Positions 41,301-54,700 of a DNA stretch of 64,000 bases are shown here, piece by piece. This DNA is from Trogon surrucura. Lineage: Eukaryota; Chordata; Aves; Trogoniformes; Trogonidae. Under the pieces are notes generated by a model. That model saw only the letters and a list, made by a program, of their open reading frames with translations. It did not search any database and was not told where the DNA came from. Within the stretch, counting starts at the first letter, position 1. The number at the start of each line of letters is the position of its first letter. A program made the translations under genes and the position numbers. The stretch spans positions 43,191,477-43,255,476 of the forward strand of contig CM036622.1 in the NCBI GenBank assembly GCA_020746105.1, read 5' to 3'.

Positions 41301-44300
41301 AAACAGCAGTTTAGCTGATCAGCTTCATGTGCACTTTGTAAGACAAGCTGAAAGTCAGGAGAAAAAAAGATAATATTTGTTGACTTCTTTTTATTGTTCA
41401 TTAGCCTGCTTTTGTTGCAAAATTGACATATTTTTGGCATTCGCAAAACAAAAGTCCTACAGTTTTTGGCAAAAGGCTTGGCTAGAGAAATCAATCCAGT
41501 TGTGCTGCATTTTTTTTTCTTTTTTTTATCAGTACAAATGCACCATTTATGTGCGTAGCGTTGTTAACACATTTTTATTCATCTTAAATTCTTTTAATCC
41601 ATTGTTAGTTTTTTGGGGGTGGTGTTTTTCTTATTAGGGAGTAGTGTTTTGTGGACAGGCAGGGTTTAAGCTTAAGAGACAACCTACATGAGAATGTAAA
41701 AAGAGGGAAGAGACGTGATGAATATGTTGATGTCTTTTCTTTAAGCATGATTTTATGGAAAACAATGTTCAAAACCTAACCCTCAGAAACAAATGACTAC
41801 TTATTTTTCACTGACTATCTGACTTCTATGTCATGATTTCCTATTTACCTCTTTTTTTTCTGAGTAATGATGTGCTTCAAAAAATGCCAAACGATCTGGA
41901 GTGAGTTTTTGTAAAGATTAGACGTTGTGCAATATACTGTCTTGACTCTAGAAATTAAAAAATAGAAAAGACCATTTTTCAAATGGGACTCAACGCCAGG
42001 GACGAAGAGGTGTGCAGTGTTGTGCATGAGTATCCGGCAAAGAGACAGTTACTTCACAAATCTTCAAGGAAAATAAAGCAGGACAATATTTTGGTTAATA
42101 AGTTATAGATTAACAATATCTGGATAGTTATTTTCTGAACAATGGCAATAACAGAGATTTTGCTGTTCTTTTTTAGAAATGTCTTCCAGATGGGAATCGT
42201 GGCTTACAGTCCAAGATCGAATGTGATTTAATAAATTTTTATCAGTAAAGAATATAATATTTCAGAATATGAACCGTGTTACTAGGCTGTGCTTTCCTCT
42301 ATATGGAGATGGTTGTTTATTCCCTTTTGTGCATTTCTGTTTACTGCTGCCAAGGTCTTTTGAGTATTTCTGAGTATAATTTGGAAGAAATAGTCGGTGT
42401 GGTGTAATAACCAGATGACTGTGACTATGTCATAATAATATTTGGAGCACCAGCTTAGAAGACTCTGATTTTGAAAGACGTAGTAAATTTATTTACACGT
42501 TTTCTTTGTAGCATCAGAACAAGATCCAGGTCAGGTTATCAGGGCCCTTGGCGTGGTGGGATATCTTTTCAGTGAAACTTAGGCTGTTTATCCTGGGTTT
42601 TGTAATGCTTTAGCAGCGGATAATTACATTTCTTTTTAATTCCTACATCTTCTTTCTGCCTCTTCAGCCTCAGTTCCCTCTTCATGTAATAATATTTTGC
42701 CTTGAAATTTCTGCTATTAAAATATGTGTACAATAGTAACACTGGAAGAGAAAGCTTCAGAGAAAGATGTTCTGGAATGGAATTACTTAAGTATGTGAAT
42801 ACATTTTTAATTGTTTTAAAATGCTGACTTTTACCAGTCACCAGAGTACTGACTACATTAGCCACCTTAATTTGTTCAGGTAGTGGTACAACCCCTTACA
42901 CACACAAAGAATTAATGGATAATTCTCTTTATTTTTCTGATTTAGTCTTCCCTGCATAAAAAAGTATAAATTATAATTTGCTTATATTTTTTTAGGAAGA
43001 AAGAATATCTGCATTTTGATGTTTATATGAAATGCTTTTTCTAGAACTAGACCTTAATAGTATTGCAATTTGGTATTCATAGGAGCTACATAATGACTTT
43101 TAAATCTTGCTTGTTGGTTAGTTGAATTAGTTTTATGAAGGGGTTATAACTACAAAGTTAATACAGTTTTTGTACAGCCATCATAAAGCTACAGAAACCT
43201 TTTAAGGCTTTGATATAAATCAGGCATTCTAATTTATATTATAAAAATTAATGGAACTTCAACAGTGATACTTTTTCCAAAGTAGTAGAGATTCAATTAA
43301 AACCAACAGGATATTTATCAAAAGTAGCGCGTGCCAAGAGGAATGGACCAAGTGGTAACCCTCCTGTCAAGCGCCTCCCTCTGTCAGGGCTATCCAGAAC
43401 CACTTTTCACCTTTGCAATTAAGAAGAGTTCTTTACCTCCTGGCTAGGAAAACAAAAAATGGAGAGTAATTTTGAAATTTAGAAAGAAGTGCCAGCTACA
43501 CTTACTAGTTATGTGTCTAGCCTGTGGTGTTAGACATTTGAAATAACTTGATATTCAGAGTAATACTACAGACAATGTGTCTTGTGCTGTGATTGAAGAC
43601 AGTGTTTTTAGCTTTCAAACATAAACTCTCTCAAGTGAATGCTACTGACAAGCCCAAATGCCTTTTGCTTTCTTAGTGGTTTCTTAAAATTTCCTCTTTT
43701 TTCTAAGAGTAAGAAAGCGAGAAAGTATTGGGCTGTTTGTTTTGGGGTGGGAGTATGAAAGGGAGGTTGTTTTAAAATTTGGAATAGAATGTCAGAAGTA
43801 GCCGCCATTTATGGATTTCTTTTCCTAGAGGAAAAATGAGAGGTATTGGTGGAAAGTATTTTGGACTATGACGTGGTGGGTGGTGGTATTAATCAGGAAG
43901 GAGAGTTTGGCTGAAGACGGGATTCTCACTCTGGGTGCTAATACAAACATGCCAAGGACAGTACATAGTTAAAGTGAACTTAAAATCCTTTTCTTTTCAG
44001 GTATTCACCTTCCAGTTGTTACTGTGCTAGTCCCATTTCACTACTTAGGCAATCACCAATAGTAATTCTGGGTAATTCTCCGAATAGTTTTTATGAAAAG
44101 TAACATAAAAGGAATAAAAAAAATTCCAAATCATTTTTCCCTCGTTATATAATCAGAAGGAAAGCCAAGACTGACATCAGGGCGTTTTCTCTTCTTTGTA
44201 GGTCATTTTAAGGCAGAGATTCAAGCACCTTGGAGCAATCACTGGTTTTGAAGAGGCTGCTTCTATCATTTATGGTGGTACGGTAATATTATATGGGAAA

Positions 44301-45750
44301 ATGTGAAATTGTGAGAGGAGTGGAGGTCAGAATAAAGCCAAATCGCTACAGGGTTTGAGCAGCAAGTGGCTGTAAAATTAATATAGAGCAACAGTTGGAT
44401 GTTGCAAGGTTGAGCAGTAATCCAGTGCCTGGTAGAAAAATTATTTATTTATCTAAATTTCTGTTTCAAACAAAATAAAAAAGTATCTCTCCTTTAAGTC
44501 TATAAAATATATTTGATGGTATTGACATCTTCACTGAACTTGGATGAAAAATGTCCTGTGTGCAGGAGAATAGGGTTTTCAGCTCCATTCCAAATCCTTT
44601 TACAGTAGAACTTAAAATTGGGGACTAAAGTTGCCTTTTTATCAAAATTATTTTTACTGAGAGAAGTAGAAATGCGTGTTACATATACATGTCTTCTTGC
44701 ATAGAGTACATTCTGATACAGTTAATTCAGCCAATTTTCTGGTATTATTCTCAAGATCTGTGCCATGGGTGTTAGAGTCCTCCATATGGGTACGTTTTCC
44801 CTCTGAATTTTCCATTTCTTCTTCTGGTAATAATTGCATAAAATCAAGCATTTTAGTTGAAATTTAGAATTGCTAGGGTTGTTCTACAGGCTCTGAAGCT
44901 CTCCCACATTTTGGTAGCTAGTTATTTTATTGTAGAAGGAGTTGCATCTAGATGTTATATCTTCATTTATTTTTCAGCTCAAGCAGAGATGGAGATTAAA
45001 ACAATTTTTAAAAAGTCTCTATTCTTTTTGCATCCAATTTATGCATAAATGTTTACATTTATTACAAGAGCAGTTGATTTCCAGCAAGCCTTTGACTCTG
45101 AATGTAAAATTTGGGGGCCACTTTTTTAAGATACATGCACGTGTGCTCTGTTTAGATTTGAGAAGTTTAACACTGAATAGTTTGAATGTATTTTTTTCCT
45201 GGAATATCCAGTTAGCATCTATTGCTTTGGTATTGAAGAGCTTGCTGATTGTGATGCCAAAAGAGTGTCTTACTGTGTAGATTGAAGAAGTTTCTTAGAG
45301 GCGGAAGGGGATTCTCTCCCTACCGGAAAATCCTACGTGGCAAGACTTCAGTATCTGCTTCCGTTGTCATCAGCAGATTCCTGACATCAGTTTCATGGGA
45401 GGAAAAATGTGGTCCATCAACAATACTGGCAGACAGGAGACAGTTAAACTTAATTTTTACCAGACTCTTTCAAAAAATCTAGTACCCGTGACATCCTGAA
45501 AGACAATTTAGTTAGATTAATGACATTTTTCTGCCGAGCTTTCAGTGTAAAAGGTTAGTGATTTGTTCTGATTTTGGTAAAGCCTTTCACACTAGAAATA
45601 AGGACAGTTTTTGTGTGCCGGGGGTCAGAAACAATTAGGCTTAAGATTCTGAAGACTCTACTGCCAATTATGAGTTTGCCACTGCTGTCAAGTAAATATA
45701 AGCATATTTATGTATGCTAAACCCAAAATGATACCCTAATTAGTAATGCT
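38351..45750. other. Intergenic region, proximal to ODAD2
   Basis: Moderately AT-rich unique-looking sequence. No open frame shows a domain; no tRNA, repeat or CR1 copy recognised. Confidence 0.5.
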
Positions 45751-48700
45751 ATTTTATCCTTTTGATATTTTGGTTCAATAACACCACTAAATTTGAAGCA
45801 ATGACATTTAGGAGTTTTGTGCCATTAAAACGAATGAGCGCAGAAGAAAATTTCCAGATCCGACTCTGCAAGTTTTTACACAAGCAGTCGGGCGCGTGTC
45901 CTACTGGCTGTGCCCTACTGCACGATAAGCACAACGTCGAAATTGGTGCCACAGCTGGCTCACGGACTGGAAGCAGGCTGGCCTATTTGCTCAGTGCTTT
46001 GCCAAAACTAATTTATTTTGCTAAAAACCCGGGCAAGTTGGACCGTGTGCAGCATTAAGCAATGTGGTTAAACAGCTTCCAGTTACCCAAGGTCGCTCCT
46101 TTTGAGCTGCTCTGGCTATCTCTCTGCAGCACAGACTAAGACTGATGTGTGTGAAATTTTATTTGTGTAAGGCAAGTCTGACGAATCGCACCCATCCTTT
46201 CTTCTCCAGAAACGCTGTTCTCAGATACATGCAGAATGTACAGCTAAGCATGTCTTCAGATAACTACAGTATAAATGTCATTGCATTTGACCTCAGAAAT
46301 GTGATTCTCTGAGCAAACACAAAAAATACAGGCACCACAATTGATTATAATTAAATGTAAGTGGCTAAGCACGGATCTGTGGTATAAATAGATGTGTTGC
46401 GGCTGACAGAGTTCAGCTTACGTGTGAGCTTTTGCATCACTCATGTAAATCAATGTTCTTACTTACAAGAGAAACCTCGTAATTTACCACTACCCGTAAA
46501 GCATCCTCGCTGTAATCAATAGTGATTCCTATATGGAATCACTGTGCAGAGCAACCTTTCTTCCAGCCATATCCTCCGCATGATTGCTGTGTGGTTTGGC
46601 ACCACGACAGAAGAATATCCAGTGAGCTCAGTAGTTTTCTGTGTGGAAGGACTTAGCTGTCCTAATTCGGTATGAAAATTCCATTCAGTTTAAAGTAAGC
46701 AAAACTGGAATTAAATACTCCACAAGGTGAAGGATTGAGTAGAGCCTTCAGGGGCGGAAATTGTTCTCACTCTCACTGTATTGAGATTTTGCAGTTAAAT
46801 TCGGCTTAATTTTCTTCTATAAAGAAGTGGAATACAGTGATGAAAAATACTCCGCGTTGTCTGTTGTACTGATAACAGTAAAGGGTAATCTTTCATCTCC
46901 ACCTTTGGTGATAACGATATATGATACATTTGAGACCTCACGGAGCCACAGCACCCATCCGATGGGATTCCTTTCTGTAAAACAAGCTTAAAAAGGCAGT
47001 GACTCTGAAGTGTGCAAGAACCCAAGTCCTCCGTAACTCAGCACTTTACTAGACAACTCTGCAAGTTCGCGGGCAGCCACCAGGTAGGCGAGAGCCCAGG
47101 ACGTGAGCGAGATCCCTCTGGCAGCAGCCTGTGTGCCAGGAGGCGACGGGTGTGCTCAGGGCACCCGGGCTGAAGCGAATCCCTCAGGGAAGCGAGTGCA
47201 GGCTGGTCTTTTGGGGGGATTGAAAGAAGCTGTAGGTATGAGTTCAGGTTTTGGTGTACTCACAGAAGCCCAAGCTTTGGCACTTAGGAGACTGACAGGA
47301 CCAAAACAACGGAGCCAAGTGAGTTCAGATTTTACAGTCAGTAAAGCAGAGGTTTTCTGAATAGCTTTTGTGGATTTGAATTGCCTGAATTCCACTGTCG
47401 GTGCCCAGTGTGCATCCTGAGTGTATGGCTCTGTGTTCCAACAAAAATGTAGACTACATCTCAGATAAACAAAATGTAGAAAATAATTGGCTTTCCATTT
47501 AAGTGTTTGCGATTACCGAAGTAAAAAGAAAAAAAATCCTGTAATTTTCTAATCACCTGCATAGCGAACAGCTCTGGTGGAACTGAGCGTATCTCTTCTA
47601 GTTACATAAAACAGACTCTTCCAAATGCAATGTTTTATAAAGCTGTGATTAACTAATGGAGGAATAGAAAAGTTTTCTAATAAAACGTAGTAAACATGCT
47701 ACATAAATGGCACTTAAAAAAAAGTCATAATTCTCCTTGGCATTGGATTACAGCTTCAAGGAGTGACAAAGTATATTTAAAGTGACAAACTTATTTATAC
47801 TCCAGTTGTCTGTGAAGTTAATGTGCTTTCCTGTTCTCATTGTTCCATTTTTCGTATGAAAGCTACTTATTTTTTTGCTTTGCCCATCTTGCTACAGGAT
47901 AGTTGTGTATACGCTATTCATTTTTTCATGTAATTCATGATTTATAAAATACATGACACAAGCCACCACGTTTTATTTTGAAAGTAAGCAGACGAGTAAT
48001 CTTCACATCAAGAAATACCTTCCCATAAACTCTTTTGTGTGTCTTTTACAAGTTTTACCAACAGAACAGTGTAGTATGTTTGAAGTGTTTTCTTTTTGCT
48101 GTAGAATGTTAGGACTATGGGAAAAGACACAGAGGGTACTGAATTCCTTTACATATAGTCAGTAAAAACTCGTGCGTACTCACAGTATCGCTTTGTTACT
48201 GGGTTCTTCAGTGACTTTGCTCAGTGATGCGATAGTATCTCGATTTGAAATTATTTTAAAAGCAAGGCAGATGAGGAACAGACAGCAACTTTACTAACTC
48301 TTGGATTAGCAGACGTATCTTAAACTCGGCAATTGTTCACAAATACTGCATTTGTATTCAGGTTGAAGTTTGCTGTTCTTATTCTGAGTACAATGAAGGA
48401 CAAGTTTAAGAAGGACAAACCCCTTCAGGCTGTTCTTCAGCCATGTAAACGGAACTCATGAAGATTTATCTTTGTGATCCCTGCCTCTGCTTTCCTTGCC
48501 TGCCGCACTGAGATGCGCGGTGCCTGATTTCTCAGTGCGCATTGCGCAGCAGCGCTTACAGTCACAGCACGGATCCCGCTGCCTACAACTTGCAGTTGCA
48601 AGTGCTCAGCACTTCTACAAATTACACTCGACCGTCCCAAGCACCAAGAAAAACACAATTAACAACCACGTGTGCAAAGTGACTGGTATCACACAGGAAC

Positions 48701-51695
48701 TCTGTGGCAAAGGCAAGGATGTGCTTCACTTCCCCAGGGCAGTGCTCATGCTCATGCCTTCCTCATGAAAACACGTTCTCTTCCCTACAGTTGTCTCCTT
48801 CATTCACTCCGTACTTCCAACGGCTGCAACAAAGAAAGTCCAGATCCCACGGAGCACTCTCGCTTCTGCCACGCAATGATTCATCCCCCAGCTCGGGTCT
48901 TTTCTATGCACTACGGAACGTAAAGACCCATGGAAAACTCTCTCAACTCTCAAAGGAACTGCACGCATTTCCCTCTCCCTCACCACTCACATAATCCACC
49001 AGAGTCCTTGTCCATTGGTCTGCAGCTTCTACCACCAGGAGGACTGGGTGCATGGGAGTGACAGGATTCCTGATCCAATTCCTGCGCTTAATCGGGCCCC
49101 AGACTGCAGCAGCAGCAGTGAGCGACAGGATCAGGGAAGACGGTTTTGAACGCCAGTAGCCCCAGGGCTGGAGCATGCCCAGATGTTTCATGGAATGGCT
49201 CCAGCAGGCCAGTCGCACACAGGTGTTTATTGGTTTGAAGTAAAATTCAGAAATACCAAGAATAATTCATCCTCCACTTGGCTCTTCAAACAGAACAGGA
49301 ACGAGCACAATGTGCAAATCTAAATGGCAGATAAAAGCAGCTATTAGCTAAGAAGCATGCTTTACTCACGGAGCTGCTTGCGTGATGAGCTTTTTCTTTT
49401 CCTGGAATGAACTCATTTTAGTATGAAAACTGATTATGCATAAAGTATTGTTAAAGGCATGCAGCCGAGCAACCATACAACTTGATTTTTCACTAACAAC
49501 TATCATTTTTAGGAACAAAAGATGCTGCTACTAACTACAGTAAGTACAAATTGACTTCTTAGAAATGTGATTTGCAGTTTACTTTCTCTCTACACTTAAA
49601 AGCTATTTAAAAGCAAAACATACCTAATCGGATCAAAAGTAGCATCGTGCATTTGCATTGAATCTATTTCTTTTCACCCTAACTTTATGGAACAAAGACT
49701 TGCTGTCAAAGGAGAACAGTAAGATACTATGCCAAAGAGGTTTGCTAGTCCACACAACAAAAGCTCTGCACAGCCTCTCTGTGACCTAGACTCCGCACAA
49801 TTTATTGGTTATCTTTAATAAAATGAAATCCAAGCACCTTTTCTGCTTTGTTACTTCTATTTTAACACTAGCAGTAGCAGACAGGCAGACAAAGTTTAGT
49901 TTTAGCCTGGGAGCTAAAAGAAATACTTCTACCATACGTATGTACTGTTACAGTCTGACTTATAAACGCTCAGTAGTAAAGTCGGCAGGAACTGAGCACT
50001 AAAACTGGAGAAGAGTAAATGGCAGGAGACTCGGCTGTATTTATTTGCAGACTCGTGGCAATAAGGAGAGCGCTCCTCCTGCTCTTGGAAACTTGTCGTG
50101 TGAGTGAGCACGGGGAGAGGGCAGGCAGTGAGAGGCTGCTCTTCCAGCCTGAAACGGGGGGATTGCACCAAATGTAAAAAACTGGGAACAGCTCGAAACA
50201 TGCATTTAACTGAAAATGAATGTTATTAAAACAAATTACACCCATCATTTAGAAAGGTAATCTGAAAGGACCGGAGCTCCTGGCTTCCATTCTGATGATG
50301 TCTGGCAGTGCGCTGTGGATCATCCACAAAGTATCTTCCAGAATCCCCAGCACCCTGGCTTCAGGGACTGCTCTAAATCTCACTAAATTCTGATGATTCT
50401 GATGTCATTTTCTAAGCTTAAAGTGTTCTTTCAAGTGACATCAATCATGACTCAACCTGGCCTCTCCTGCGATATATGACAAAGGGTCCTATTTTTAAAC
50501 TTTCAGACAAATACAGCCTGTATAACTTCTTTTTTTGCCAAAAATACGTCAGTTCAAATCTCACTATTCTGAGCCTGTTCTGTTCTTTTGGGATACTTGT
50601 CAGCTGGCCCTATTTATATCAAGTTGTAAGAAATTAGATGTGTTTCTAGAAGTAAAATAACAGACTTGGAGGACAGAGCTTCCACCTTGCATTATTAATA
50701 GGATTCATGATAATCTGTGGTTATATTGTCAAGAAGCACAGAGACTAATTGCAGAGAGCCAACAATTCACTCAGCGTGGTGGTTAAAATGGATAAATGGA
50801 TAAAAATGATTTGTATTAGTGCCTGCAGTCTCTTGCAAATGTCAAATACTTTCTTGACATTCTAAAACCCAGGCTGTACAGCAAAAGAGAGAGAGTAGCA
50901 TTTTGTATTAATTTAAAAATACATAAAACTGATTATCCTTTTCTAGCACTCAGTACTTCACTGTTTCAGGAGGACCCTAGATGCTGCTCGTAACTGGCTA
51001 TACTCTTTCAACTCATCATGTCTCTCATTTTTCTTCTATAAAAGCAGTGAATGCTTAACTTCAGATAAATAAAATTTTACTTCCTGTCTAAGAAGATATT
51101 TATGGAGATTCCCCACAACCAGTTTTCCCACTTGGAGAAAGTTGTAAATATTCATCTCCTACACTCGCCATGCACAGCAGGCTTGCCTTTCCCATGAACT
51201 ACCTGTTCCTGGTGTGGAAATCCCTGTCACATGCACGTATATTCAGGTGTTTCAGTACTGTCACTTCACCTTCTTACCATTCACTTTCATCCCCTCACAA
51301 GGTTCAAAGAACACTTAGACAAATTGTCATCTGCTAGTCTTTAAAACATCCACAAAATACTCAAGTATAAAGGATTTATGATCCTTCCTTGGTTCACCCC
51401 ACTTGTGTACTTACCGTATATCTGTTAGACTATTTTTTTTACTCTGCTATCCACAGAACAGTGCACAGGTGTAACTGAACTGACAAAAGAGTTAATATTT
51501 TTCTAAAACAGATCACTTATATTTAGTACAACTGACATTTTACTCATTGTGTTAGTTAGTACCCACATTTATTCCAAAAGAATTGTGAAATGAAATCATC
51601 AAACAGCTACCAGCTGCACAAGTCTTCTGAAATCTCCATCGTCTGAGTCTGTCTTACACATTGCAAAAACATGCAAAAGGGCTTAGAGATAGTTT
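45751..51695. other. Intergenic region, middle
   Basis: Contains small GC-richer patches (about 45.85-46.06, 47.05-47.3 and 48.48-49.2 kb) without recognisable genes. Short inverted repeats occur at 46521-46543 (9-bp arms, TATAT loop) and 48504-48539 (10-bp arms). Confidence 0.45.
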
Positions 51696-51715
51696 AAAAA
51701 AAAAAAAAAAAAAAA
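51696..51715 (+). repeat. A20 run
   Basis: Twenty consecutive A bases. The upstream sequence does not resemble a processed gene. Confidence 0.9.
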
Positions 51716-54700
51716 GAAAAGGAATATCCAGGTGGCTTTTTAACTGTGGACTACAATAAAATAGAGTTTGGAAAGTATTACACAGAAATATAATAACGAA
51801 AAAACAAGATACGCAGTTTACAAGTTAAAATATATAGTGCTGTGCCTTTGCTTGAGATGAAATCAGGAAAGCAGACAGAGCTCGCTTTATATGGGTTTAC
51901 TGACTGCCTGACAGCTCTGAGCTTACAAATGTATGACTGGCAGATTGCAGCCATGCTGCTCAACACCAGAAAATCTTTTAAGGCTTAAGGTTAATTAAGG
52001 TTAATTATTCTGAAACACTGTTTTAGAGATTTCACTAATAATTGCCTAAAGTGACAGAGATTAATTGCTGCCTCCATTTTGAAAGCACTTGGGAAATTAC
52101 TTAGAAGTGTGTGAGAAGATTTATAGGGAACACGTTGTAGGTGCAAAAGAAATGAAACTGGATGAACAGCTAAGCAGCAGAAGGCATGCCAGTCTGACAC
52201 GATCCTACAATTTGCATTAAATAATTTAGACACAGAGTCAGTAAGTGTATCAGAAATACATATTCACTATTGTGAGCTTGACAGGACTTAGTTGTACATG
52301 TATTGAAATTCACTCCCAGATACTAATCTCAGATATTAATCCAAAGATAATAACCAGACGGCTCTTACACATTTGATTAGTTGCTGAAATACTTACTATC
52401 TTTGCTGATTGCATCTTATCTCAAAGCCAGACCCTGAGCCCAGAGGAGTCATCAGCCTGGTTCCACGCAAAGAGCTGCCAACCCCACCGTGAGGAGTGTT
52501 ACTGAAGTCAAAGGGACCACACATGAAACGAGGCACTTAAGCTCGACAGTAAAAGTCAGCAAGACCTGGCATTAGATTACAAAGGCTTCAAAGCAAAGGC
52601 ATTCCTAATTTCCCAGGCACAAAAAGACAAAAGGTAAAACTCTGATATTGTTAAAAGAAAAATGAAACTTGTTTCCTAACTTCACTAGTACGGCTTTTTC
52701 ATCCACGGCCATCGCATCTGTGCCTCGCTGATTAACTGCCCCAACAGTCCCGTATTTTTAAGTGTCACAGATGAAAGTCATTTGAGGCTAGCTCGAGGAA
52801 GAGTTCCTACTATCACTCATTTAAGGGGTGAAGCAGTGTCAGCTATCTTCTGATATTTCATACTTGTCCCATACACATAATACAGAAAGCAGCAGCAGCT
52901 CTTAGGTACTAATAGTGAAGCAATCCAGACTAAGCGCTTTCCAATAGCACAAAATGAGGCAATTTACCAGGAAGAGAAGGAGTTGCATTAGCAAGAAAAA
53001 AATTCTAAGTTATTCACAAGATGCTAAGAGAGAAGGAGGAATCATCAATCCTGAACACTGGAACCATGAGGGTCCATAAGGATTTTACATGATGCTGGTG
53101 AGCGCAAGCCAAGCAAGCGCTGCTGTAAGTGGAGCTCTGCAGGGAGGCAGCGCTGCAGCTCTGCTCCCTGCAGTGCTCGCTCAGGTGTAGAGAGCATCTG
53201 GCCTCTTGGGTCTTCCACTTGGATTTGGTGACAGACAAGTTACTGTAGCTGTGAGCGACCCAGGAGCTCTGCAGAGAATTCGAGCGTGTCTTGCTGGAGG
53301 TACTTAACGCAAGGACAATAACAAACATCAAGTGTATAAATGCATCATGTGCCAACGGCAGCAGCGTTGATACCAGCCACCACCATTCCTGTTTGGTACA
53401 AAGTAGGCAAACATGAAGGAGGCTCAGGATTAAGAATGCACCCACCTTGTGTTGGTGGTACACAGACACTTCAACCACACGTCTCAGGACTTGTTGGGAC
53501 TTGAGCAGACTCCAAGAGTAGATGGGTTTTAATACCACTTTTCAGAAGGTGACTTCTGGAGACCACAAAGTCAAGACCTGTGTCCAGCCTGTGACACTGT
53601 GAAAGGAAACCATGTGCAGAGTCTGCCATGGTGGAGTTAAGAACTGCACACTCGGACTGCTTTACTACAGACGGTACCGTAACTGCTCCCTGCTAAATGC
53701 TGGTACCTGAAGGGCACAGGGGTGGAGCCTCCTCCTTCTTGTAGATAAGAGGGAATAAATGACACCTTGCTGCTTAAATCACCTTCCCATGCTGTTTTCA
53801 CCCAGGCTTTCAGATTTCCCAGTGGTTCAAAGCCTGGCAGTACCTCAGCTTCGCCCTTCCAGCGGTTCCTTGCCAGCCTCTCCTTTCTGCTCCACATTGC
53901 CCTTGTTATATTATTGGCCCCTGACATGGAGAGAAGTGTTTTGAGAAGACCAGTTAGGAAGAAAGGAAATGAGATTAAACAAAATATGTCACTTGAGAAC
54001 AGTTGAAGAGATTTTGCCTTTACTTGCTTGGTCTGGTAGCTTTGGAAGATAAGGACTCCAGATCTTTTTTGGTTACGTTTATGTAAAGACGAGAAGGTTT
54101 AATTACAGCAACTCTTGTTTTCAAGCAGGCAGTCAGGAAGCCAAAAGAGAAACAGAAGAGTTTGCAGTCAGAGTAATAGCGTCTGATAATCAGAAGGGTC
54201 ACATAAAGTTCTGAAGATTAAAAATGGAATGATAAAAGTGTTTTTCTCTTTTCCTAACTTGTTCTGTAATCTTCTCACAAGTAGCTTCTCTCATTTCAAA
54301 CACTGTGGTGTCACCTGTGGCAGCCTCTGTCACTTTTTCTTGGAGTGGCTTCCCTGCCATGCCGCAGCATCCGCCCAGCCCTGGCTGACAGTCGTGGAGA
54401 GCATTGTTTCAGAAGCAGGGTGCGTATGTAGTTGGACTTTTGAAGGGAAAATAGAACTTGATACTTCAGTTCCCACAGGATACCACCACAGAGACTATTT
54501 TCTGTAAAACGAAACCAGCGAAGTGGTGTTTTACACCACAGTATCGCATAAAAGGCAAGACAGTTGGCCCAGTGATACTCCTACACAGACAAATTCCTGT
54601 GTCTCCTGACAGGTTCACATTTCTTTATCTGGCAAGCATAAAATTGTAGTCTGTGTACAAAGCAGCCTTTTCATTTAGGGAACAATTAAGCTAATCCCAG

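Noticed and set aside
45762-46058. 98-codon plus-strand frame in a GC-richer patch
   Set aside because: The Cys/His-containing stretch (SGACPTGCALLHDKH) is suggestive, but there is no recognisable zinc-finger spacing or splice context.
53014-53538. 174-codon minus-strand frame
   Set aside because: No domain, low-complexity Ser, Leu and Cys composition, and no supporting splice or neighbour signals.
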